Under the pieces are notes generated by a model. That model did no database searches. It worked only from the letters and a program-made list of their open reading frames with translations, and was not told the DNA's origin. A stretch of 64,000 bases of DNA from positions 372,001 to 436,000 of the forward strand of contig NZ_JAGGLC010000003.1 in assembly GCF_017874235.1 (NCBI RefSeq). Reading direction: 5' to 3'. This DNA is from Halolamina salifodinae (GTDB lineage: Archaea; Halobacteriota; Halobacteria; Halobacteriales; Haloferacaceae). Made by a program: the position numbers and the translations under genes. Of the stretch, positions 52,077-59,686 are shown piece after piece. The number at the start of each line of letters is the position of its first letter. The stretch's first letter is position 1.

Positions 52077-53539
52077 AGGCTCTCGAACAGTTCGATGCTG
52101 GTCCGGATCCCGCTCCGGAAGCAGGAAAGCGCGAGGTTCTCGTCGGGCGAGTGGTTGTTCTCGTCCTCGTTCGCGTAGGGCACCGTCACGCAGGGCAGTC
52201 CCAACTCTCGCTCGAACACCGCAGTCGGCAGCGACCCGCCGAGTGTCGGCTTCAGGATGGGGTCGGTGGGCCACGCCGCGCGAACGGCGTCCATCACCGG
52301 CTCACGGATCGGGTGGTCCAGCGAGGTGCGCTGGGGGCGCATCGCGCCCATTTCTGTCACTTCCACGTCACAGACCCCGGTCGCGTGCTCGTGGACGTGG
52401 GTCTCGAAGGCGTCGTAGATCTCCTTCGGGTCCTGATCGGCGACGAGGCGCATGTCCATCTTGAGCGTCGCCGTCGACGGCAGGACCGTCTTGCTCCCCT
52501 CGCCGCCGTAGCCCGAGGTGAACCCGCAGATGTTGCAGGTCGGGTAGTAGAGCAGTTTCTCGAGGTAGCTGTCACCCGGGCCCTCGGCGAACGCCTGTAC
52601 GTCGAGGTCGGCCTTGATGGCGTCCTCGTCGAACGGCATCGCCGCCAGCGCTTCGCGGTCCCGGGCTTCGATCGGTCGCACGTCGTCGTAGAAGCCGTCG
52701 ATGGCGACGCGGCCGGTTTCGTCCTTGAGCGAGGCGACGATGCGGACTAACTCCCACGCGGGGTTCGGGACGGGGCCGCCGTAGTTGCCGGAGTGGAGGT
52801 CGCGGTTCGGCCCAGTCACGTCGACCTGCACGTACTGCATCCCGCGGGCCCCCATCAGGACGTGCGGGCGGCCCGAGGCGTCGATGGGGCCGTCGGCGAC
52901 GAAGGCGAGGTCTGCGTCGCCGGACTGCGTCCGGCTGCCAGAGGAGCTTCGCTCCTCGCTGTCCGCACCGAGCACGTCGGCGTACTCCCGGACCACGTCG
53001 TCGAGGTTGGGGCTGCCGCTCTCCTCTTCGCCCTCGAGCAGGAGGGTGACGTTGATCGGGAGCCCGGTCGTCTCGCGCAGCGCGCGTACGGCACAGAGAT
53101 GCGAGAACCACTGGCCCTTGTTGTCGCCGGCGCCGCGCGCGTAGATGCGCTCGCGGCCGTCCGGGCCCTCGCGGATCGTCGGTTCGAACGGCGGCGTGGT
53201 CCACTCGTCGGGATCGGCTGGCTGCACGTCGTAGTGGCCGTAGACGAAGATTGTCGGTGCCTCCTCGCCCGGGACGGCCCGCTCGTCGGCGCCCGGCCGA
53301 CCGTCGCCGGTCGCACCTGTGTCTGCCCCCGCTCGCGCGATCACGGCCGGCTGTCCGGGGGTCTCGACCCGCATCGCGTCGTCGAAGCCGTACTTCTCGC
53401 AGAGCGACTGGACCAGTTCCACACAGTCGGCGACGCCCTCGCCGGTCGCACTGATGGATGGCTGAGAGAGCAGGTCGAAGAGGTCCTCAAGCTGTTCGTC
53501 CTCGTGGTCGTCGACGTACTGTCTGGCCTCGGCACTCAT
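52073..53539 (-). CDS. M20 family dipeptidase/peptidase with in-frame hairpin insert
   Basis: A 488-residue dizinc peptidase. Metal ligands are seen in YGHYDVQPAD, GAGDNKGQW and LEGEEESGSPN, with later ligands in VADGPID and the C-terminal EDENNHSPDE. It probably hydrolyses dipeptides or amidated amino acids. Residues about 190-207 (SEERSSSGSRTQSGD), just before the conserved LAFVADGP strand, are encoded by two tandem hairpins and look inserted. A second acidic insertion (about 75-90) lies in a loop after AVIARAG. Confidence 0.92.
   Translation of the reverse strand: MSAEARQYVDDHEDEQLEDLFDLLSQPSISATGEGVADCVELVQSLCEKYGFDDAMRVETPGQPAVIARAGADTGATGDGRPGADERAVPGEEAPTIFVYGHYDVQPADPDEWTTPPFEPTIREGPDGRERIYARGAGDNKGQWFSHLCAVRALRETTGLPINVTLLLEGEEESGSPNLDDVVREYADVLGADSEERSSSGSRTQSGDADLAFVADGPIDASGRPHVLMGARGMQYVQVDVTGPNRDLHSGNYGGPVPNPAWELVRIVASLKDETGRVAIDGFYDDVRPIEARDREALAAMPFDEDAIKADLDVQAFAEGPGDSYLEKLLYYPTCNICGFTSGYGGEGSKTVLPSTATLKMDMRLVADQDPKEIYDAFETHVHEHATGVCDVEVTEMGAMRPQRTSLDHPIREPVMDAVRAAWPTDPILKPTLGGSLPTAVFERELGLPCVTVPYANEDENNHSPDENLALSCFRSGIRTSIELFESL
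52919..52957. repeat. Tandem in-frame hairpin pair (M20 gene)
   Basis: GCCGGAC/GTCCGGC (52919-52925, 52929-52935; loop tgc), spacer tgcca, GAGGAGC/GCTCCTC (52941-52947, 52951-52957; loop ttc). The same arms in the same order are present in serA. Confidence 0.92.
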
Positions 53540-53635
53540 CGGCGTTCACCGGTCATGGGTCCCCGTGGCACGGGCGCGGCTAAATCCCCATCGGATCCGG
53601 CGACGGGCAAATGGGCCACGGCGACCAACGAACTC

Positions 53636-54127
53636 TCACTCGATCCGCCCCAGCGCGATTTCGCGGGCGGTGTCAGCGGGCGGTTCGGCCGTGATCGCTA
53701 TCGAGTCGACCCACTTGACGCTCTCCCAGCAGTCGCCGTCACCCGTGGGAATCAGGCGTGCAGGGCCGCCGTGTTCGGTCGGGAGTGGTTCGCCGTCGAG
53801 TTCGAGCGCCAGCACTGCGCTCTCGATCCGTTCGAGCGGGAAGGCACAGGCGTACTCGCCGTCCATCGCGTGGACGAGCGCGTACTGGCTCTCCGGCGTC
53901 GGTTCGACGCGCTCGAGCAGATCAGCGACGCGGACGTCGCGCCAGGAGAGCCCTGCAGCCGTCCAGCCGGCTTCACAGTCGAAGTCCTCGGCGAACGTCT
54001 CGTTCGGGAGCGCTGCGAGGTCCGCTGCGTCGAACGCCCGGGGCCGGCGGACGCTCCCGCGGATCGTCAGCGCCCAGTCGTCGGTCGTGACCTCGTCGGG
54101 AACGTCGTAGCGCGGGAGTCCGTCCAT
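53636..54127 (-). CDS. Sulfite oxidase-like molybdopterin-domain protein
   Basis: A 163-residue protein resembling the molybdopterin-binding domain of sulfite oxidase/YedY (WALTIRGSVRRPRAFDAADLAALPNETFAEDFDCEAGWTAAGLSWRDVRVADLL). The cysteine in DFDCEAGW is at the place of the Mo-coordinating cysteine. It is shorter than YedY and lacks a signal peptide, so it may be a cytoplasmic minimal form. The redox partner and substrate are unknown. Confidence 0.85.
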   Translation of the reverse strand: MDGLPRYDVPDEVTTDDWALTIRGSVRRPRAFDAADLAALPNETFAEDFDCEAGWTAAGLSWRDVRVADLLERVEPTPESQYALVHAMDGEYACAFPLERIESAVLALELDGEPLPTEHGGPARLIPTGDGDCWESVKWVDSIAITAEPPADTAREIALGRIE

Positions 54128-54216
54128 CGGTTGGAGTTTGGTTCAGAGAAGCAAGAAGGCCGGTGCGAACGAGTTCGGCTCGAGCCGTTCTCGAGTCAGA
54201 AGCGGGAGGCGGGTCC

Positions 54217-55836
54217 TCAGAGCGACAGCTGCGTCACGTCGATGATTCGGCTGTCGGCTTCCAGTTCCGACAGCGCCGCCTCGGGCACGTCGTCGTCGAG
54301 GCTGTACACCGTGAGCGCCTCGCCGCCGATGGTCCCGCGGGCGTTGTACATCCCGGCGATGTTCACGTCGTACTCACCTAGCACCGAGCCGATCAGGCCG
54401 ATGACGCCCGGCACGTCCTTGTTCCATGCGACGAGCATGTGGCCGTGGGGCAGCGCGTCGACGCGGTAGCCGTCGATGGAGACCAGTCGCGGCTCGTCGC
54501 CGGTGAACAGCGTCCCCGACACCGAGAGTTCGTCCTCACCGTCGCCGGACTTCGTCCGGCTGCTAGAGGAGCTTTGCTCCTCCCTGTCGCCGACGGTGAC
54601 GGTGAGCAGGCTCCGGAAGTCCGCCGAGGAGCGGGTTTTGCTCTCGGTCACGTCGACGCCGCGCTCCTCGGCGACGCGGGGGGCGTTGACCGAGTTGACC
54701 TGCCACTCCAGGGGCGCGAACGCGCCCTGCTGGGCGCTGGCGGTGACCAGTTCCACGTCCTCCTCGGCGATTTCGCCCTCGTAGCTCACTTCGATGTGCT
54801 CGATCCGGCCGTCGAACAGCTCTGCGGCGACGCGGCCGGCAGTCTGTGCGAGGCCGAGATACGGCTCGATGCGGGGGAACGCGCTCTCGTCGACGGAGGG
54901 CGCGTTGAGCGCGTTCATCACTGGCTCGCCGGCGAATGCCGCGAGCACCTGCTCGGCGGTGGCGACGGCGACGTGCTCCTGTGCCTCAGCCGTCGAGGCG
55001 CCGAGGTGCGGCGTGAGCACGATATCCTCCACGTCGCGGAGGGGAGAGTCCGCGGGGAGTGGCTCCTCGGCGAACACGTCAAGTGCCGCGCCGGCGACGA
55101 CGCCGTCCTCGACGGCCTCGGCCAGCGCGCCCTCGTCGACAACGCCGCCGCGGGCGACGTTGATCACGTAGCCGTCCTCGAGTTGGGCGAGTTCGGCGTC
55201 AGAAATCAGCCCCTCGGTCTCGTCGGTCAGCGGCACGTGGACCGTGAGGAACTCCGCGCGGTCGATACACTCCTCGAGGTCGACCAACTCCGCGCCGATC
55301 TGTTCGGCACGCTCCTCGCTGATGTAGGGGTCGTAGGCGACCAGTTCCATCCCCAGCGAGCCCAGGCGCTTGGCGGCCTCCTGGCCGACCCGGCCGAGGC
55401 CGACGATGCCGAGCGTCTTGCCGTTGAGTTCGGTCCCGAGGAACTCGCCTTTGGCCCACGTGCCCCCGGCCATGCGGCCGTGGGCCTGCGGGATCGAGCG
55501 CGCGGCCGCGAACGCCATCCCGACGGTGTGTTCGGCCGCCGCGCGGACGTTCCCCTCCGGCGCGTTGGCGACGACGACGCCGTGGTCGGTGGCGGCGTCG
55601 ATGTCGATGTTGTCGACGCCGATGCCCGCCCGGCCGACGATCTGGAGGTCCGGCGCCGCCTCGAACAGCGCGGCGTCGACCTCGGTCCCCGAGCGAACGA
55701 TCAGCGCATCAGCGTCGGAGACGGCTTCGAGCAGCGCGTCTCCCTCGATGTCGTAGGCCGTCACAGCCTCGTGGCCCGCCTCGCGAAGCCGGTCGATCCC
55801 GGCGTCGGCGATCGGATCCGTGATGAGTACTCGCAC
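54217..55836 (-). CDS. serA: D-3-phosphoglycerate dehydrogenase with in-frame hairpin insert
   Basis: A 539-residue long-form SerA, starting at GTG (VRVLITDPIADAG). It has the NAD Rossmann motif GLGRVGQEAAKRLG, the dehydrogenase signature, an intervening ASB domain (about 315-455) and a C-terminal ACT domain (about 462-539) for serine feedback. Residues about 415-433 (REEQSSSSSRTKSGDGED) split two beta strands of the ASB domain (LLTVTV and SVSGTLF) and are encoded by two tandem hairpins. In ordinary SerA these strands are joined by a short turn. Confidence 0.95.
   Translation of the reverse strand: MRVLITDPIADAGIDRLREAGHEAVTAYDIEGDALLEAVSDADALIVRSGTEVDAALFEAAPDLQIVGRAGIGVDNIDIDAATDHGVVVANAPEGNVRAAAEHTVGMAFAAARSIPQAHGRMAGGTWAKGEFLGTELNGKTLGIVGLGRVGQEAAKRLGSLGMELVAYDPYISEERAEQIGAELVDLEECIDRAEFLTVHVPLTDETEGLISDAELAQLEDGYVINVARGGVVDEGALAEAVEDGVVAGAALDVFAEEPLPADSPLRDVEDIVLTPHLGASTAEAQEHVAVATAEQVLAAFAGEPVMNALNAPSVDESAFPRIEPYLGLAQTAGRVAAELFDGRIEHIEVSYEGEIAEEDVELVTASAQQGAFAPLEWQVNSVNAPRVAEERGVDVTESKTRSSADFRSLLTVTVGDREEQSSSSSRTKSGDGEDELSVSGTLFTGDEPRLVSIDGYRVDALPHGHMLVAWNKDVPGVIGLIGSVLGEYDVNIAGMYNARGTIGGEALTVYSLDDDVPEAALSELEADSRIIDVTQLSL
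54544..54582. repeat. Tandem in-frame hairpin pair (serA)
   Basis: GCCGGAC/GTCCGGC (54544-54550, 54554-54560; loop ttc), spacer tgcta, GAGGAGC/GCTCCTC (54566-54572, 54576-54582; loop ttt). The 39-base unit differs from the M20 copy only in the loops and one spacer base. Confidence 0.92.
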
Positions 55837-55899
55837 GGGCGGAGCGAGTCACCCCCGGCGGTTAACGCTTTCTGCGGAATGCGACTGGTTGTCGAATAT

Positions 55900-55923
55900 C
55901 TATACACGTGTATGGGTGTATAG
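55900..55923. promoter_or_regulatory. Palindromic operator candidate upstream of serA
   Basis: Perfect inverted arms CTATACAC (55900-55907) and GTGTATAG (55916-55923) enclose eight bases, and a nested 12-base palindrome ATACACGTGTAT lies at 55902-55913. It is AT-rich in an otherwise GC-rich background, about 65 bases upstream of the serA start and about 80 bases downstream of the 3' end of the next gene. It is probably a regulator-binding site and may include the serA TATA box. Confidence 0.5.
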
Positions 55924-56004
55924 AGTGGCTGAGGAGAATATAGGCACACAGATATGCTGTTCAACGACGGTAGTCGGGCGGCGACTCAACCCGGGTCTCG
56001 CCGC

Positions 56005-56538
56005 TCACGGTGAGATGTCGAGAAGCTCCGTCGAGCCGGTGATGTCCGACTGCACGTCGATGACCTCGGCAGACTCAGCTCGCCGGAGCAGTTCCTCGGC
56101 GAACTCCGCGTGGGTGCCGACCGCGCCGGTGGAGACGAACCCCGAGTGTTCGGCCTTGGGTTCGAGCACGAACTGGTAGCGCTGCCCGGGTTCGAGGTCG
56201 GACGACTCGACGAACACGGAGGAGCCACTGCCGTGTTTGAGCGCACAGACCCCCTCGATCTCCGCCCAGTTGAGATACGTCGTGTCGTCGTATCGGTCGG
56301 CCTCCGAGCGGCTCACCGAGAACGGGTCGTACAGCCCCAGTCGGCTCGGGAGCCCGAACAGCGCGCTGTCGAGCGTGTCGCCGACGAACGCCTCGACGCC
56401 GCCTGTCCGGGAGCTACCGAACACCAGCTGGTCGTCCTCCAGGAACACCGTCCCCTTGCCGCCGACATCCGAGCCCGAGAGCCCGTCGGCGACCGAGGCG
56501 TTGCGCTCGATCAGGTTTAGCTTGCATTGGTACGTCAT
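56005..56538 (-). CDS. Hypothetical protein
   Basis: A 177-residue soluble protein (MTYQCKLNLIERNASVADGL...). It reads as mostly beta strands with a C-terminal helix (AEFAEELLRRAES) and could be a PH-like or split-barrel fold (FLEDDQLVFGSSRTGGVEAFVGDTLDSALFGLPSRLGLYDPF), but I do not recognise a family. It diverges from serB and lies upstream of serA on the same strand. Confidence 0.75.
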   Translation of the reverse strand: MTYQCKLNLIERNASVADGLSGSDVGGKGTVFLEDDQLVFGSSRTGGVEAFVGDTLDSALFGLPSRLGLYDPFSVSRSEADRYDDTTYLNWAEIEGVCALKHGSGSSVFVESSDLEPGQRYQFVLEPKAEHSGFVSTGAVGTHAEFAEELLRRAESAEVIDVQSDITGSTELLDISP

Positions 56539-56667
56539 AGCGTGCCAACCAGACGGCGGATACAGTAAAACTGTTGGGATCGTTGGAGAACCGGCCGTCG
56601 AAACATCTCGCGCGGTCACCGTGCCGGCTCTCGTGCGCTTTAAGCCTGGAGGGGTCACAGGGGGCGT

Positions 56668-57306
56668 ATGACGCTGGTCGCTTTCGACTTCGACGGGACG
56701 CTCTCGGATGCGGAGATGCTGGTCGCACTGGGCGAGCGCTACGGCGTCGCCGAGGAGATCGGCGACATCACCGCCCGCGCGATGCGCGGCGAGATCTCCT
56801 ACGCCGAGAGCCTGCGCGAGCGCGCGGCGATGCTCGAGGCGCTCTCGGAACACGAGGCCGCCGCAGCCTACGAGGAGACCGCGCTCCGGCGGGGGGCCGC
56901 CGACGTGATCGAGCGCCTCAACGACGCCGGCCACACGACCGCCATCCTGACTGGCGGCTTCACGCCGGGCGTCGAAGCCGCGCTGGAGCGCGACGGCGCC
57001 GAAGTGGACCGCATCGTCGCCAACGACCTCCCCATCGTCGACGGCGAACTCACCGGCGAGGTCGAGGGGTCGCTGATCGAGGGGACCAAGGACGACGCGC
57101 TGGCGGATCTCTGCGAGGAGTACGGTATCGACCTCGTGAACACCGTCGCGGTCGGCGACGGCGCGAACGACCTCCCGATGCTGAAAGCCGCGGGTCACGC
57201 GGTCGGCTTCGAACCCAAGGACGCTGTTTCCCCGCACTGCGAGGACGTGGTGACGACGATGGCGGCGCTGGGCGGCCTGTTCGAGCGAACCGGGCTGCTC
57301 GACTGA
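56668..57306 (+). CDS. serB: Phosphoserine phosphatase
   Basis: A 212-residue HAD-superfamily phosphatase. Motif I is AFDFDGTLSD (D7 nucleophile, D9 acid/base), motif II AILTGGF, and motif III/IV GTKDDALADL and VGDGANDLPML. It makes serine from phosphoserine, the last step of the pathway started by SerA. CTTTAAG at about 56638-56644 lies 24-30 bases before the ATG, a leaderless promoter arrangement. Confidence 0.92.
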   Translation: MTLVAFDFDGTLSDAEMLVALGERYGVAEEIGDITARAMRGEISYAESLRERAAMLEALSEHEAAAAYEETALRRGAADVIERLNDAGHTTAILTGGFTPGVEAALERDGAEVDRIVANDLPIVDGELTGEVEGSLIEGTKDDALADLCEEYGIDLVNTVAVGDGANDLPMLKAAGHAVGFEPKDAVSPHCEDVVTTMAALGGLFERTGLLD

Positions 57307-57309
57307 GTT

Positions 57310-58593
57310 TTACGCGTCCAGTTCGTTTCGCGCTTTCTTGACGCCGGCCTCGGTGTCGATGTCGACGCCGACCTGTTCGAACGCCTCCCCGATGGTCCGG
57401 ATCCCGCGCAGAAGTTGGTCGCTCGTGAGATTCCCCATGTTGCTCACCCGGAAAACCTCGCCGCCGAGGTGGGCCTGCCCGCCCGAGATGGAGACGCCGC
57501 GCTCCGAGACGGCGTCGAAGAACGCTTCGCTGTCGTCACCGCGCGCGCCCTCGGGGAGGTCGATGGCTGTGAGGGTGTTCGAGTACGCCGTCGCCTCGTT
57601 CAGTTCGGGGAAGGACTCGAGCCCCATCGCCCACATCGCCTCGCGGAACGCAGTCGACTGCCGGCGGTGGCGGGCGATCCGGCCGCTCATCCCCTCAGCT
57701 TCGATCTCCTCGACGGCGACCGCGAGGCCGCGGAACAGCGGGACCGCGCTGGTGAAAGGCGTCTGGTGCTGGCCCGCCTTTCGGCTGTGCCAGTCCAGAT
57801 CCTCGTAGAACGGCGCGTTCCCGCCGTCGATGTGGGCGTCGACGTCATCAGAACACGACGTGTTCTGGTTGTCACCGGAAGCCGACGGCTTCCGGTTGCC
57901 CGAGGGACTACGTCCCTCGCTGGCAGACGAGAGCCCCTGGCTCTCGTCGACGCCGTCAGCGACGTAGAGCGCCGAGACGCCCGGCGGCGCCGCGAGCGCC
58001 TTCTGGCCGTCCGTGACCGCGATGTCGACGTTCCAGTCGTCGATGCGGAACTCGTCGCCGCCGATGGAGGTGACGCCGTCGACGACGAACCGGGCGTCGG
58101 CCGCGGCGGCGATCTCGCCGATCTCTCTGACGGGGTTCAGCAGGCCCGTACTGGTCTCGTTGTGGACGACGGTGACGACTTCGGTGTCGTCGGAGACGGC
58201 GGCGTCGACGGCATCGAGGTCGACCGGGTCGCCCCAGTCGAACTCAACAGGGGTGACCTCGCAGTGGCGCTCGGCGATGCGCTTGAACCGCCGGCCGAAC
58301 TTCCCGTTGACGACGGCGACGAGTTCGTCGTCCTCGTCGACGAGGTTGGCGACGGCGGCCTCCATGCCCATCGTGGCGGTGCCGTTGAGGATGAGTGCCT
58401 CCCCGCCCACGGACGTCGACGCCTCGCTCGGCGTCGAGCGCTCGAACACGTACTCCAGTCCGTCCTGTGCGCGCTCGTACACCGCCTCGAACGCCGCGGA
58501 GCGATGGGAGACCATCGGCTCGCTCATCGCCTCGCGGACGTCGGCACTCAGCGGTACGGGCCCCGGGTTGAGCAGGAGGAAATCCTCTCGCAT
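57310..58593 (-). CDS. Class V aminotransferase, probable (phospho)serine aminotransferase, with four-hairpin insert
   Basis: A 427-residue fold-type I enzyme of the serine-glyoxylate/alanine-glyoxylate/phosphoserine aminotransferase group. The N-terminus LLNPGPVPLSADVREAMSEPMVSHRS, VDGVTSIGGDEFRIDDW and the PLP lysine in VTDGQKALAAPPG are clear. Next to serA and serB it probably supplies the transamination step of serine synthesis. Residues about 215-250, between ALYVADG and NAPFYEDL, are Ser/Gly-rich and encoded by four tandem hairpins; without them the length is about 390, as in homologues. Confidence 0.9.
   Translation of the reverse strand: MREDFLLLNPGPVPLSADVREAMSEPMVSHRSAAFEAVYERAQDGLEYVFERSTPSEASTSVGGEALILNGTATMGMEAAVANLVDEDDELVAVVNGKFGRRFKRIAERHCEVTPVEFDWGDPVDLDAVDAAVSDDTEVVTVVHNETSTGLLNPVREIGEIAAAADARFVVDGVTSIGGDEFRIDDWNVDIAVTDGQKALAAPPGVSALYVADGVDESQGLSSASEGRSPSGNRKPSASGDNQNTSCSDDVDAHIDGGNAPFYEDLDWHSRKAGQHQTPFTSAVPLFRGLAVAVEEIEAEGMSGRIARHRRQSTAFREAMWAMGLESFPELNEATAYSNTLTAIDLPEGARGDDSEAFFDAVSERGVSISGGQAHLGGEVFRVSNMGNLTSDQLLRGIRTIGEAFEQVGVDIDTEAGVKKARNELDA
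57849..57948. repeat. Array of four in-frame hairpins (class V aminotransferase gene)
   Basis: CAGAACAC/GTGTTCTG (57849-57867), CCGGAAGCC/GGCTTCCGG (57875-57895), CGAGGGAC/GTCCCTCG (57901-57919) and GACGAGAGCC/GGCTCTCGTC (57926-57948). Each has perfect arms of 8-10 bases, a loop of exactly three bases, and 5-7-base spacers containing TTG or TGGCA. Confidence 0.93.
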
Positions 58594-58681
58594 GTGTGTG
58601 GCTAGTTCCTCCGGTGGGTGTTAAGCCCGCCGTTGGTGTGCGCCACTCTCACACGCCCACGGTGGTTCTCTGACTCGCCCA

Positions 58682-59677
58682 TCACGCCCGAACCGAGCGC
58701 CGCAGCGCCAGATCGGCGATGTTGCCGCCACATTTCGCGGTCCGGACGAGGCTGTCCAGCAGGCGAGTTAGCACCGCCGCGTGTGCGGGCGAGATCTCGA
58801 CGATCCGGGACTCTAGGCGGCGGCCCTCGGCCACGACGGCCTCACTCCGGTCGAGTGCGTCCTGGGCGGCCTTCCGCGGCGCGCCGTTGACGACGGCGTC
58901 CGACGCGTCCCGGACGACATCCCGGGCGGCGTCGCTCATCGCGCGGAACTCCCCAGCCACCGATTCAGGAACGGTGTATGTCTCGCGCGCGGCGGTGCCG
59001 GCGATCCGGGCGGCGTGGTCGGCGACGCGCTCGAGGTTGCGCGCGGTGCAGTAGTAGTCGAACAGTCGCGGGCGCCCCATCCGCAGGTCGTCGACCTCCG
59101 ACAGACGTACCAGCGACCGGTTCAGGTGACGTTCGACTAGCCGGAACACGCGGTCGGCCTCGTCGTCGCGTTCGGCGACCTGCGCCGGGTCGGCGCGCTC
59201 GCCGACGAACGCCGCAATCGCTTCCTCGTGCATCGACAGCGCGGTGAACTGGAGTTGGAGCAGCGACTGCCGAACCGAGACGCCGTCGGCGTCCAACATC
59301 CCGCGGACGACGATTCGGTCGCCAGTCTCCTCGGCAATCTCGACGCCGGTCAACCCCCGGACGACGTTCTCGACTGCCCGGAGCTGCCCGTCGGTGAGTT
59401 CCTCGCGTCGGTGGAGCGTGATACGGTCGAACCCGGCCGTGTACGCCGCCATCAGCAGGTGGCGGGTGGCGGTCCCGTCGGCGTTCGCGAGGTCGATTTC
59501 GGTGGCTGCGAGGGCGTTCTCGTCGCGCTCGGCCCAGCGCACGACCAGCGAACCGTCGCGGTGTGTGTAGAGATACGCCGTCCCGCCGGCTTCGAGGCCG
59601 TGTTCCTCGGCCCACCCCACCGGGATCGAGACGGTGTACGTGCCGCCGCCGACCTGCTGGACTTTTCTGGTCTCCAT
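58682..59677 (-). CDS. phoU: PhoU-family phosphate regulator with AbrB-like N-terminus
   Basis: A 331-residue protein. The N-terminal 45 residues (METRKVQQVGGGTYTVSIPVGWAEEHGLEAGG) form a SpoVT/AbrB-like DNA-binding beta barrel, followed by two PhoU helical bundles (about 115-210 and 225-325). PhoU proteins restrain phosphate uptake and signalling; the AbrB domain suggests this one also binds DNA. It follows pstB after nine bases, as the last gene of the pst operon. Confidence 0.9.
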   Translation of the reverse strand: METRKVQQVGGGTYTVSIPVGWAEEHGLEAGGTAYLYTHRDGSLVVRWAERDENALAATEIDLANADGTATRHLLMAAYTAGFDRITLHRREELTDGQLRAVENVVRGLTGVEIAEETGDRIVVRGMLDADGVSVRQSLLQLQFTALSMHEEAIAAFVGERADPAQVAERDDEADRVFRLVERHLNRSLVRLSEVDDLRMGRPRLFDYYCTARNLERVADHAARIAGTAARETYTVPESVAGEFRAMSDAARDVVRDASDAVVNGAPRKAAQDALDRSEAVVAEGRRLESRIVEISPAHAAVLTRLLDSLVRTAKCGGNIADLALRRSVRA

Positions 59678-59686
59678 CGGTCGTGA

